A stretch of DNA of 64,000 nt from Larix kaempferi (taxonomy: Eukaryota > Streptophyta > Pinopsida > Pinales > Pinaceae): NCBI GenBank assembly GCA_027924585.1, contig BSBM01000711.1, positions 8,815,001 to 8,879,000 of the forward strand. Reading direction: 5' to 3'. This document shows, piece by piece, positions 1-10,034 of this stretch. The position numbers and the translations under genes are program-made. The notes under the pieces were generated by a model that made no database searches, was not told the origin of the DNA, and worked only from the letters and a program-made list of their open reading frames with translations. The first letter of the stretch is position 1. The number at the start of each line of letters is the position of its first letter.

Positions 1-837
1 ACCAACCACCCCTATGCCATATGTGCTATTTACGGCCACTACTCTCATCACTGTCCGGATCTCCCAGACTACAGAGCAGCTCTCTACGAGATGAATAATT
101 TTGACCTTGAGATGGCACCCCTCACCATTGAGGAGATCTACCCTCCTGTAGCATCTCCATCCGTAGAGATTAACACCATCTACATGATCTCTACAACATA
201 CAAACCAGAACCCGTCGATCTATGGTCAGATTACTTCCATAGTGATGAGCAAATTTTAGAGGCTCTTACTGCCCCAGATTACCCCTGGGAAGACATGCAC
301 CATCATTCATATTTCATCCCAGAAGAGTCCTCCTCCACCACAGCTACCCGTTTTGCGGTCGAGTCCAAAGATTTTCTCCCCACCAAAGTCGACTGGTTTA
401 AGGATCCAATTCCTGCCCCTGATGCCTTCGAGGAAGGGAACATGTCAAACATTTCCCCTATTATCCAAATCGACATTTCCACCACACCTGGAAAACCTGA
501 GCTCATCTCGCTAGGTGCATCTTGCACTCAAGTGGAAACTCAGGCATATAAGAAACTCTTCCAAGAGTTTCGTGATGTCTTTGCCTGGTCTTACACCGAG
601 ATGCCTGGCCTCGATCCCAAAATTGTGGAACATCACATCGACACTTGGCCAAATGTGACTCGTGTCCGACAAAAACAACGACCCATTCACCCTTCCAAAC
701 TCCCAGCTGTTAAAGCTGAGATTGAAAAACTTCAAAAAGCAGGATTCATATATCCCATTTCCTACACCAGCTGGGTTTCAAACCCAGTACCAGTAAACAA
801 GAAAGTGGGTACTCTACGCATTTGTACTGATTTCTGA
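1..837 (+). pseudogene. gag zinc knuckle to RT fingers (gag-pol, part 1)
   Basis: The frame is open from base 1, so this is the middle of a longer gag-pol. Bases 13-54 encode a CCHC zinc knuckle whose first Cys is Tyr; the remaining C-x4-H-x4-C is intact. About 130 acidic and proline-rich residues follow without a visible aspartic protease motif (D-S/T-G). From about base 540 the sequence is the RT N-terminus, including the conserved stretch with RQKQRP and the segment VPVNKKVGTLRICTDF. The frame ends at TGA (835-837), exactly where related RTs have Arg (DFR-DLN), so this is a CGA to TGA nonsense change. The same frame continues after it. Confidence 0.8.
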
Positions 838-2037
838 GACCTTAATCTTGCTTGTCCCAAGGACAACTTACCCACACCTTTCATTGACCAATTGATTGAT
901 GAATGCACAGGACACGAGGTCCTTTCTTTTATGGATGGTTTCTTTGGATACAACCAAATAAAAATCCGTAAAGAAGATCAGTATAAGACAGCTTTCACCA
1001 CCCCATGGGGCACCTTCGCCTATCGCGTCATGCCTTTTGGCCTCAAGAATGCTGGAGCCACCTTTCAACGTGCCATGACTTACTGCTTCCACGATCTCCA
1101 CAAGATCATAAAAGTTTACTTGGACAACCTCACAGCTCGATCCAAAAAGCGATCTGACCATTTAGACGAACTTCGACAAGTTTTCATGCGTTGTCATAAA
1201 TACAACATCCCCTTGAACCCCCTCAAGTGTGTCTTCTGCGTCACAACAGGTCGCCTACTGGGGTTTTTTATCTCAGAAAAAGGCATCACTGTAGACCCCT
1301 TAAAAGTCCAAGCCATTCTAGAGTTACCATCACCCCACACATTAAGACAACTACAAAGCCTACAAGGGAGGTCCAATTTCCTCCGCCGCTTTGTCCCTGA
1401 CTATGCCACAACCGTCCACGGTTTCCTAAGAATATTACGTCTGCATACCCGTTTCATATGGGACCAACAAGCAGAGACAGCTTTCACTAACTTAGAGAAA
1501 GCACTCACAAATGCCCTGTTGATTTCTCCTCCATATTTCACCAAAGATTTCATCCTCTATGTTTCAGCATTCGAACATGCTGTATCAGGAGTCCTTGTGC
1601 AAGAAGATGACACTCGCCAAGAGCATGTCATCTACTATGTGAGCCAGACCTTATCTGGCCCACCCATTCGATACCCAAATGAGGAAAAGATGGCCCTCGT
1701 CGTCATTTTTTCAGTGCAAAAGCTGAGACATTATATTCTCCTAAGCCACACCACAGTCGTAGCTAACTCCAATCCTATGGTTTACCTCTTGACGCGTCGC
1801 CTTCTTCAAGGCCACGTAGCTAAATGGGTGATTATCCTACAAGAGTACGACCTTACTTTCAAGACCCCAAAGAGCACCAAGGCCCTAGCACTAGCTCAAC
1901 TCATCACAGATCTCCCATCCTCTTCATCATCACCCGCTATCAAAACAGATCTCACTGACGACCACATATTCATCATCTCATCTGATGACCCATGGTACGG
2001 TGACATTTTGTTATACCTTCGCATGCAGAAGTTCTGA
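838..2037 (+). pseudogene. reverse transcriptase palm/thumb and RNase H (part 2)
   Basis: This continues the frame of the preceding part after the TGA. Visible RT motifs are SFMDGFFGYNQI, TPWGTFAYRVMPFGLKNAGA and the catalytic box. The catalytic box reads Y-L-D-N at 1117-1128 instead of Y-x-D-D, so a catalytic Asp has become Asn. The thumb (FLGF-type segment and LQGRSNFLRRF) and the pol RNase H (YVSAFEHAVSGVLVQ, the QTLSGPPIRYPNEEK region, then HYILLSHTTVV) follow. A TGA at 2035-2037 ends the frame before integrase. RT copies element RNA into DNA and RNase H removes the template strand; this copy cannot do so because of the stops and the mutated active site. Confidence 0.88.
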
Positions 2038-2862
2038 CCCCACATCGATCATGACGGATGTCGTCGTATACGACACCATGCCCCCAGATACCTCTTGTTA
2101 GGGGATGTACTTTATCGACGCAGCATTGATACCATCTTACGACGCTGCCTATCCCATAGCGAGGCAGAACAAGTTCTTAATGATTGCCATAGCGGTGCCT
2201 GCGGAGGCCATTTCTCTGGTATGGCTACCGCCCAAAAGATCATCCGTGTAGGTTACTTTTGGCCTTCATTATTTACTGATTGCATCACCGTGGTCAAACA
2301 TTGTCAAAACTGCCAACTTTTTGCCCCAAAAGCAAGAACCCCACCCGCCCCCCTTCATCCAGTCGTCACTGCCGGACCATTCTGCAAATGGGCCATCGAT
2401 TTCCTTGATTGCAATCCCACATCAGCCGGCGGTCACAAACACATCATTGTGGCCATAGATTATTTCACCAAGTGGGCCGAGGCCATGCCAAAGTACAATT
2501 GCAAGGCCGAAACCGTAGCACGGTTTTTTCTCAACCATGTTATCGCTCGTTTTGGAGTGCCAAAACAACTCGTCTTAGACCACGGATATCACTTTGAAGA
2601 CGCCGTCTGGAGAGAACTATCAACCTTACTGAAATTTGAACACCATTTCTCCTCCGCTTACTACCCCCAAGGAAATGGCCAAGTCGAGGCAATCAACAAA
2701 ATTTTTAAAACCATCCTCCAGCGCACTATAGACAAACACAAGTCAAATTGGCACCACATGCTGTTCCCGGCACTATGGGCATACCGCACGTCAACCAAAA
2801 CCGCCACCAGTTTTACCCCTTTCCACCTAGTTCATGGCATCGAATCCCATCCTCCCCATTGA
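2038..2862 (+). pseudogene. integrase, zinc-binding and catalytic core (part 3)
   Basis: This is in the same frame as the two preceding parts, past the TGA at 2035. An HHCC zinc-binding domain is visible (HSGACGGH, then C-x2-C in HCQNCQ). It is followed by a DDE core: the first Asp in WAIDFLD, the second in LDHGYHFED (usually SDxGxxF), and the Glu in GNGQVEAINK. Integrase joins the cDNA ends to host DNA. The frame ends at about 2860, within the segment after FTPFHLVHGIE. The rest of the protein is in a different frame, so a single-base-type frameshift lies near 2850. Confidence 0.88.
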
Positions 2863-3238
2863 GTGCCAGATCCCAACCTTACAAATGGCTGTTAAACTCC
2901 TACCGGACACTTCCCCAATCGAGCAACGCTTACTACTCCCGGAGCAGGCCGATGAAGACCGGCGCACAGCCCTTCAAACCATGGAAGCGGCCAAGAAGCG
3001 ATCCAAATTGAATTATGATAAACATGTCCACCCAAGAAATTTTACTAAAGGGGACCTTGTCCTCGCCTACGATCAGGCTCATGAAAAAACAAGGAAAGGA
3101 AAGTTTGTATCCATGTGGCAAGGCCCATATATTATCCACGCTTGCCTCGAACAGGGGGCATACATTCTAGCCGATTCAGAAGGCAACCCCCTCCGCAACC
3201 CACGTAATGGGTTGTACCTCAAGCGATTTTACCCATAG
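2851..3238 (+). pseudogene. integrase C-terminal domain (part 4, shifted frame)
   Basis: This frame overlaps the end of the previous one and continues the integrase: it reads LPIECQIPTLQMAVKLLP, a basic helix (EAAKKRSKLNYDKHV), then GDLVLAYDQ and a WQGPYII segment typical of gypsy integrase C-termini, ending with LKRFYP and TAG. It lines up with the upstream protein only if a frameshift near 2850 is accepted. It ends about 100 bases before the second RNase H, which is in the same frame. Confidence 0.82.
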
Positions 3239-3340
3239 TAAACTTGATGGGCACCACCATCCATTATTGTATAGTATTATTTTCTTTTTTCACAAAAAAT
3301 TCAAAAAACCTAAATATTTATTTTCTCTGCATGACCACAG

Positions 3341-3772
3341 ATGGATCCTGTTCCACTCTACTACATCAGTTTCGCTGATTGTGCAAGCCGTTGGTACCCC
3401 AATCTGGCCTCCGCAGCTTGGGTAATATATTCCCCTTCACATGAGTTGATCCACGTCGACAGAGTGTGTTTAGGTGCTGCCACCAACAACCAAGGTGAAT
3501 ACGATGCCGTGACCGGTCTCTTGGCCACAGCTCTCCAAATGAGCATACGTCACCTCAACGTTTTCCTAGACTCACAACTCCTTGTTTCCCAGCTCAACAA
3601 TGATTACCAGGTACGCGATCCCTGTCTTTTCAGAAAATTTTTGCGCACTAAACAAATGGTTCAACAGTTTGAATCCATTTCATTTACACATGTCCCAAGA
3701 AACCTCAATAGTGTAGCAGACCATATGGCCAACAACATTCTGGACTGGCACACTAATCACATCATATCATAA
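3341..3772 (+). CDS. second (archaeal-type) RNase H of the Tat element
   Basis: This 143-residue open frame has the fold pattern of a stand-alone RNase H, and all four expected acidic residues are visible: Asp in FADCAS, Glu in NNQGEYDAV, Asp in VFLDSQLL and Asp in NSVADHMAN. An additional archaeal-type RNase H is a known trait of the Tat lineage. Here it lies downstream of integrase and is separated from it by a stop and about 100 bases. Because the frame matches the preceding integrase part, it may once have been joined to it. Unlike the pol domains upstream it has no stop or frameshift. The start ATG at 3341 is the first in frame, but translation from it is unproven. Confidence 0.82.
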   Translation: MDPVPLYYISFADCASRWYPNLASAAWVIYSPSHELIHVDRVCLGAATNNQGEYDAVTGLLATALQMSIRHLNVFLDSQLLVSQLNNDYQVRDPCLFRKFLRTKQMVQQFESISFTHVPRNLNSVADHMANNILDWHTNHIIS

Positions 3773-3780
3773 ACAAATAA

Positions 3781-3995
3781 TGCATCCACGTGCATAACAT
3801 GTGCATCCACGGACATATATATACATAAACAAAATGTTGCATCCACGTGCATAACATGTGCCTCCACGGGCATACATATACAAAAAATCAAAAAAATTTG
3901 CATCCACGTGCATAACATGTGCCTCCACGGGCATACAGAAAACCAAAACATGCCTCCACGGGCGAACAAAAGACAAAAATGCATCCATGTGTATA
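3781..3995 (+). repeat. tandem repeat, about 60-bp unit, three copies plus a partial
   Basis: Units starting near 3781, 3838 and 3899 share GCATCCACGTGCATAACATG followed by TGCCTCCACGGGCATA, each with an A-rich spacer; a shortened copy follows at about 3950. The array lies directly after the second RNase H, where Tat elements often carry tandem repeats. Confidence 0.85.
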
Positions 3996-4013
3996 CACGA
4001 ATATATACCAACA

Positions 4014-4035
4014 TCATATATATATATATATATAT
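4014..4035 (+). repeat. (TA)n microsatellite
   Basis: A run of alternating TA lies between the 60-bp repeat array and the antisense gene. A short polypurine-like TTTGGGGGCAAAT follows near 4138. Confidence 0.85.
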
Positions 4036-4155
4036 ACATCATCATATAGTCAAAACATGTCATAGGTGCCCTCAGCACCCAATATACAAAAATACATCAG
4101 TCGTACAAAAAAAAGCTTCCCCATATGCTCATCAACATTTGGGGGCAAATACATA

Positions 4156-5616
4156 TCATCTAATCATCACGGTCTCTAGGCTCCACAGTGCCTCCTCCGC
4201 CGGTCCTGCCGGATCATACCAAGCCCAGACTCGCCTCTCCGTCGGCCCCGCTGGATCATCCTGTAAACGGATCCTGCCCTCCACTGGCCCTGCCTGATCC
4301 CGTCGATCCCTATCCCTCAACTTGGCCGCCATCACTGCCGCTCGCAGCAAAATCGAGCGCCACTCATGAGGCACCTCGAAACATCGCTCCACGATGTCCC
4401 GATCCAAGTCTCTCCAACCATCCTCCGGGAATCCCGCTAGAATCATATCCAGTGTCTCTCGGACACCATCAATAGCATCATCTCGAGGGCCATCCCCTCG
4501 ACCATGAGCCCCAAATCCGTGACCATGTGGAGGCGGTACAGCTGTCAGAGGTGGAGCAACCACCATCGCCCATCCCCTGCGAGCCACATAATCAACCGGT
4601 GGAACAGGACCAACATCTGCACAATGCAAATAAACCATCATATACATATCTAACTATGATCATAACAGATAAATCTAGAAACACATGATATAGTAGAGAA
4701 CAAAACATAGAAACGTACCATCTAAACCCCAGGCCTGTCCTTGGGCTTGAGGCATCTCTGGATCTCCTCGATAATCCATACCAGTGTATGGATAGTCCTC
4801 AATCACCAGGGGCATCTTCTCCCACTGCTCGTACATCTCCTACGAGAAGAACCTGCGGATACCACCACCACCCCGAGGCATCATCTGCCCCCATCGCACC
4901 ATACGCGGCTCGCTTACCAAACCGTCACGAATAGGCACCCGTGGTCGCAAAGTCAGTACCCGCTCAAAGAAAAAAGAACACAGAAAGGAGGCATAAAAGA
5001 ACTCTCCCCCCTCCCAACTGGCCTTGTCCAGATCTCTCTGGACACTAGCTAAAAACATCTGACCCCATGCATAATAGGTCCCCCTCAGCACAGAGTCCAC
5101 CATCATCGTTTGTCCCCCTGACAAACGATGTGGTGTCGCGGCACCCAACACCTGCAGAACACAAGCCCCGACAGCCCGCATGTCCCACTCTCGCAGTGAT
5201 CTCAAACTCAATGCGCTATTCTGCACAATCGACCCGGCGACACAGAAATTCTCCAGAAGATCCTCCATGTCAACACCTACCGAGATCCTCGGCAGAAGAT
5301 CCCTCACCTCCCCTAAGCGAGGCAACCCAGTAAGAAAATAAACATATGTGAGGGTGATCTCCAGCCTCTCACCCCCAACAACAAAAGCACCGTCTGCAGG
5401 TACCCACCAACTCACCAACTTGTTCATTAACGGTCTTACTAAACGCATTTGTGGAATCTGAGCGAACTTCAAGAGTCCACTCTCCGCCAGAACCTGCCGA
5501 ACATGCTGATCAGTCTGAATCCTGACCATCAGATCTTCCTCCATCTCGCGCTCTCGCCACGACGTCAATGGCCTCCTCAACATCCTTCCAAAAAACAAAG
5601 AAAATTTTAGCACCAT
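4156..5616 (-). pseudogene. antisense plant mobile domain (PMD) gene carried by the Tat element
   Basis: Exon 1 (5616 to 4719) encodes a protein whose middle reads WWVPADGAFVVGGERLEITL followed by a FLTGLPRLGE-type segment, the pattern of the plant mobile domain (aminotransferase-like, Pfam PMD). It is interrupted by one TAG at 4840-4842, after which the frame stays open to 4719. A donor GTACGT at 4718 and an acceptor TTGTGCAG ending at 4617 bound a 102-bp intron, and the codon phase is preserved across it. Exon 2 (4616 to 4156) is Arg- and Pro-rich and stays open to its stop. PMD genes are known from host MAIN/MAIL proteins and from Tat-type elements; function in the element is not established. 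The ATG at 5616 follows a T-rich stretch. Assignment as PMD rests on motif recognition only. Confidence 0.65.
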
Positions 5617-5658
5617 AGAAAAAAAAATTCAAAAATACCATCGTGGCTTTTTCATCAA

Positions 5659-5880
5659 AAGCCGCGATGATCATCGCGGCTTCTACACAAGAACCCACGA
5701 TGAACATCGCGGGTATTGGCCAGACAGTCGCGATGAACATCGTGACTGTCTCCCCCATATCCGCGATGAACATCACGACTTTCAAACTGACAGTCGCGAT
5801 GAACGTCGCGCTTGTCATCCTCAAACCTGCGATGTCCATTGCGGTAAAGGAGCCAAAACCCGCGATATTCCACAATGGAA
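5659..5880. repeat. seven 33-bp repeats, each an imperfect palindrome
   Basis: Palindromes centred at 5670.5, 5703.5, 5736.5, 5769.5, 5802.5, 5835.5 and 5868.5 repeat with an exact 33-bp period around a core like CGCGATGAACATCGCG. The first is a perfect 24-bp palindrome (5659-5682). The third has 7-base outer arms (GACAGTC and GACTGTC) that differ from those of its neighbours yet still pair. Symmetry weakens in the last two units. The array lies just upstream of the antisense gene, between its ATG and its TATA box. Confidence 0.85.
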
Positions 5881-6080
5881 GGCCAACATGGAATTTCGCG
5901 GCCTTCGAGGGCCCGCCGCTAACCAAAAAAGACATAATTGAAAAGGCTAAGGCGAATAGAGTTACCTGAAACTCGCGGAATGGAAAACCAACGGTGAAAT
6001 CTCCCGAAAATCAAGAAAGAGCTCTGACTGCTCTGCCAAACTCACACGTAACAATGACACGTCATATGGGCCCCATGCCC

Positions 6081-6088
6081 TATTTATA
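6081..6088 (-). promoter_or_regulatory. TATA box for the antisense PMD gene
   Basis: On the minus strand the sequence reads TCTATAAATAGGGC, a consensus plant TATA box, about 465 bases upstream of the ATG at 5616. ACGT elements (ACACGTAA, GACACGTCA) lie at about 6041-6063, between the box and the gene. The leader would include the 33-bp palindrome array. Confidence 0.5.
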
Positions 6089-6236
6089 GAGATTCCACCA
6101 TTTTTCAAGCAACCATTCCGGTGTCATACGATGTCCGTTTTTCAAACCGTTGGTACCATTGGAATCAGCACAGCGAGAACTTCATGATAGTTCTTTCCTT
6201 TTCCCATTTTCATCAGGTCCATTTTTTGACCATTTT

Positions 6237-6670
6237 TCGGGCATCCTTGTCGCCTCGATTTGTGTGCCACATCGGCCATCGTCCATTTTTGACAAATATT
6301 ATATCGTTGGATCCATTTTTTTGTGCTCATGATGATGCTTGAGATCATTGCTTGCTCTCACCGCCAAATTTTTCGGGCATCTTTTCCATGCCCCCTCGTC
6401 GCCTCGGTTTACGTGCCACATTGGCCGTCATCCATTTTTGATGAGTCTTATATCACCGGATTCAGTTTTCCATGCTTGTGATGAGGCTCGAGATCATTTC
6501 TAGCCCTCACGCCCAGATTTTTTGGGCATCTTTTCCATGCCCCCTCGTCGCCTCGGTTTGCGTGCCACATCGATCGTCGTCCATTTTTGACATGCCTTAT
6601 GTCACTGGATTTAGTATTCTGCACTCATGATGATGCTTGAGACCTTTTCTTGCTCTCATCAATCACTTTT
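6237..6670 (+). repeat. tandem repeat, about 135-160 bp unit, three copies
   Basis: Copies begin at about 6237, 6373 and 6532 with TCGGGCATC or TTGGGCATC. Each contains GTCGCCTCG, GTGCCACAT, GTCCATTTTTGA and a TGATGATGCTTGAGA-like end. They are diverged from each other and lie in the 3' untranslated region of the Tat element. Confidence 0.8.
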
Positions 6671-7190
6671 TGTTCGGTATAATTTTACCCCTTTTTCGGG
6701 CCGAGCAATCCCTTTTTACGAAAAAGGCACTTAGGGAGTTTTTGTTAAGCTCTTTTCTGACTCCTAAAACAATGAAAAGATCGTCAAGCAACCTTGCTTC
6801 CTTTCATGCTCGCTAAACGTATCTGAAAGGGCGTCTACCTGGTATAACTTTATGCCTTTTCTGGACCTTGTAGACTAATTACAAAAAAGGAATACTCTAG
6901 TCACATCGGCTAGAAGAGTTCTCCATTTGCATCATTTTATGCTTTTTTGGGCCTTGGATACTAACTTACGAAAAAGAATGCCAATGTAGTCCCCTTACCG
7001 CTTTCAGACTCTCTAAACATGAAAGCGACCACGAGCAATCACCATCCTGGGCTCGTAAAAACCCACAGGACGGTACTCACAACCACTGCAGAGTCTTCCT
7101 ATCGTTTTCAGACTCCTTAAAAATGAAAGCATCCATGAACACGAACAGTCCTGGGCTCACAAAATCCACAGGACAGTACCATTTCAGAGC
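6671..7190 (+). repeat. degenerate short repeats in the Tat 3' region
   Basis: GGTATAA-TTTA-GCC-like segments followed by CTTTTT-GGGCC and a later ACGAAAAAG recur near 6676, 6841 and 6931. Two better-conserved copies of about 100 bp begin near 7001 and 7105 (CTTTCAGACTC, ATGAAAGC, CCTGGGCTC, CCACAGGAC). Confidence 0.6.
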
Positions 7191-8424
7191 ACACTTTTAT
7201 CCCTTCTTGGAGCTCATTAAAACTACAAAGAAGGACCCAATGGTGCTTCTTGGCGCCATATCAGATCATGTTTACTCATATGGCAGCTTCCCCATTTTGG
7301 TCGCCTTTGTTCAGAGTATTCTGCATTATGTCACCCTGAGAATCCCTCGACAGCACCCATCAGTTTGACCCCCTCAGAGTCAACACATATCCTTCAGTCC
7401 CTAAAAGCTATGATCCCCACACCTACAAGTCAGTTCCCTACGCTGCCAGGCCAACCATATCATCATGCTCTAAACAAAGGAAGTTTGAGTCTACCCACTA
7501 CATGACCCCAGTTACTTCCCATCCCCACAAGTATGTCAGTCCTACCATCAGTACTACCACACTTCAGTTCTACACCTCGCGCTCCTATCAAGGAAAAATA
7601 ATTGCCTTGTTAGTTGTTGGTCTCCCTCTGTCGACGACAACCAAATTTATTCCAGAGGATAGACCTAGAGGTCCCTGTGTCTTGGACTCATCACCATTTA
7701 CGATGAGTGCCTACGAATCATTTCGAGAAGAGTCCTAGTGCCTCTCCAAATGGTTGTTTCTCACATGCTCGACTTCAACACCTTGATCGCATCGTTGAGA
7801 CTCACACAGGGTATTGGCCCTTTCAATTATTTGTTCAAGACCCCGGATACTACCCGACTCTTCCACACTTGAGAGTCTACCAATGGATACAACCAGTTAC
7901 ATTTTTTCTATAGATATCCGGGTTGCGCATGGCGACAGTATTCAGATGTACCCCAGTTTTTATACTCCCTCGAGTATACAGTTACATGTACATGTACTTC
8001 TCTTAGATGACTCTCAGTCATTGAGTCCTTACAGATGTTGGACACCTTTAGTTTCAATAGTTCAATAGTTATTCCAGTGTATCAGTTATTGAGATCAATC
8101 ATGTCATGAGTACATCCCAAAATGATGTCCCCTCTCGATCATTATGATGTACCAGCAGGTTTTTTATGTATGTTGCAGGTCCCCCTTCCTGGGACTAATT
8201 GTTGTTATATGTCTTGATACGAGCATGGGTATGCCCGCCTTGTCCATTATCAGAGATTATTCCTCATTCATATTGAGGCCATGTAATATTGTTTATTTTT
8301 TGCAGCTTCCAAGGGCCGTGGATCTAGACTCCAATCGGTCTCTTCTCCTCCCCAAACCCCAGAAAAAAGACAAAAGAACTATGATGTCTATCGGCCATAC
8401 GATGAGCTCCTGCCCTCACACATC
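7191..8424 (+). other. Tat 3' untranslated region without recognised genes
   Basis: Short frames here show no known motif. The stretch links the repeats to the polypurine tract and appears to be non-coding element DNA. Confidence 0.5.
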
Positions 8425-8435
8425 AGGGGGCAATC
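8425..8435 (+). promoter_or_regulatory. polypurine tract of the Tat element
   Basis: AGGGGGCAATC immediately precedes TGTTAACACC. A G-rich purine tract followed by TG is the expected start site of plus-strand DNA synthesis next to a 3' LTR. Confidence 0.6.
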
Positions 8436-9750
8436 TGTTAACACCCAAAAAGTGCTCACTAGCTCATTTCCTTATTCACATGACCCATTTGTCCACTTTT
8501 TCACCATTTGAGCCTCTAAAGCCACCAAAAGGTCACCAAAAGACCTTAATACACCCCTTTTTCCACTCAAAATGATTATTTTTCCTCAAAAAGTATAAAA
8601 AACCCTCAAAAAGGGTCCAAAATTCCCAAAATTATTCAAAAAAAGAAAAAGGAGGGAAAAATTACCTAAACCATGTTGGTCAATACCATTGGTTTCCTCA
8701 AAACCATAAATGGTATTCCCCACAACCAAAAACAATAAAAAGGTGGTAGGGGCTCCTCACTTTCCATCCATCCGTCATCCTATCCTCATGCTGCCAAAAT
8801 CCCTTTTGAGCAATTGCCCACCTTTTTGAGCCTTGCACAACCCAAAAAGCATTAGAGAAGAAGAGACCTTTGGAGCTTGGAACTGCTCACCCTTGGAGCT
8901 ACTCAACAACCTTCACCATTTGGAGGTATTACTATTGCAAGCACTTGCTTGCCCTCATTTTCAATACAAAAATCTTTTTCATACATTGTCAATCGTTTTT
9001 ACTTTTCATAATATTTCCATTATTTGCTTCCTAGATCCATGGTTAATGTAGTTTAGATTAATTTGTTATTTATTTCTATTGAAACTGTTGCTACTAGTTA
9101 GCAGGTGCCCATTGCACTAAGCTTGGTTGCAAAACCAATCCAACACTATGTTAGGGATAAGCTTCAATGGGCCATTGAATTCAATGTTGTGTAAAATTAT
9201 TAGAATTCAAATTCTATTTTATAGATGGAAAAAATAGTTTGTTTTAAATATATTCAAACATAATAAGTGCTTTACCTAGTTTTATGACTCTAATTTGTGT
9301 AAGCCTCCATTTGCAAATAAAAGGCTATATAAATAAGGTGTAAATGAATATTGCAAATATGTGACCAACTATGGAAGTCTTGAGGTGGGCATCTTACACC
9401 ATAAGCAAGCAACCCCTTTATAACTCTCTTTCCCAATCTACTCGAACTTGTCAATTTGAACACTATCTACATAAGAACTAAGTTGTCTATGTTATTCATG
9501 AACCCTCGAAGATGTGACATAGCTTCCCTCTTCCGCTTGCCTCGGAAAGGACAAGTTCTAGAATTTAGGGTTAACTATTTCTAGGTTGAGAATCCTTTGA
9601 GCTCAGGAAAGGAGATTACAAGTGGAATCCCATCCTTATCAACCCTAATATTGTTGTTAAATTTAATTGATCACCCCTTAAAGACAAAGATAACCATTTA
9701 ATGCTTAAAATGGGCATAATTCCTATTACTATTTTATTTGATGATTTATG
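8436..9750 (+). repeat. 3' LTR of the Tat element (end approximate)
   Basis: It begins with TGTTAACACC after the polypurine tract. A TATA box lies about 890 bases in, which fits a U3 region followed by R/U5. The first part is rich in CCAAAA and CTCAAAA. The terminal CA cannot be chosen because the 5' LTR is outside the window. Confidence 0.5.
9326..9335 (+). promoter_or_regulatory. TATA box in the LTR
   Basis: TATATAAATA lies about 890 bases into the putative LTR, in the position expected for the promoter of the element transcript. Confidence 0.55.
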
Positions 9751-10034
9751 TGGAGCAATTAATTGAGTTAATTTTTAATAGAATATGTGTGTGTCAAGTG
9801 TGTTGAGCGCTAGGTAGTTTGAGGTTTATGTTTTCATTTATGTATACGGTTCAAACATCCTTTCATGTTCAAGAGGAATCCAAATTCTCATGGTGATTCA
9901 AGGAAGAATACTAAGATGACTTAGGCTCTTATATTGCAGCAACCTCTATCCACTAGGACTATTTTTTTCTACCAGACAACATGTTGAATGAAAATTTTGT
10001 CTATATGCATGAGCATGTATTTACCTAGATCCAT

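Larger units (their letters stand above)
1..9750 (+). mobile_element. Tat-like Ty3/gypsy LTR retrotransposon, 5' part outside window
   Basis: The domain order gag zinc knuckle, reverse transcriptase, RNase H, integrase and then a second RNase H reads along one strand, which places it in the Tat/Ogre branch of plant Ty3/gypsy elements. It continues into a long 3' region with tandem repeats and an antisense gene, a layout known from Retand- and Grande-type Tat elements. A polypurine tract at about 8425-8435 is followed by TGTTAACACC, taken as the start of the 3' LTR. The 5' LTR, leader and most of gag lie before the window. The 3' end is not fixed because no second LTR is available for comparison, so 9750 is approximate. 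Stops and a frameshift in pol show that this copy is inactive. Confidence 0.8.

Noticed and set aside
3757-4078. Cys/His-rich minus-strand frames over the 60-bp repeats
   Set aside because: The apparent Cys-His periodicity is produced by the tandem repeat GCATCCACGTGCATAACATG and has no zinc-finger spacing.
5643-5969. 108-codon plus-strand frame over the 33-bp repeats
   Set aside because: The frame exists because the period is a multiple of three. Without a start context, domain or conservation data I list it only as a possibility in the palindrome finding.
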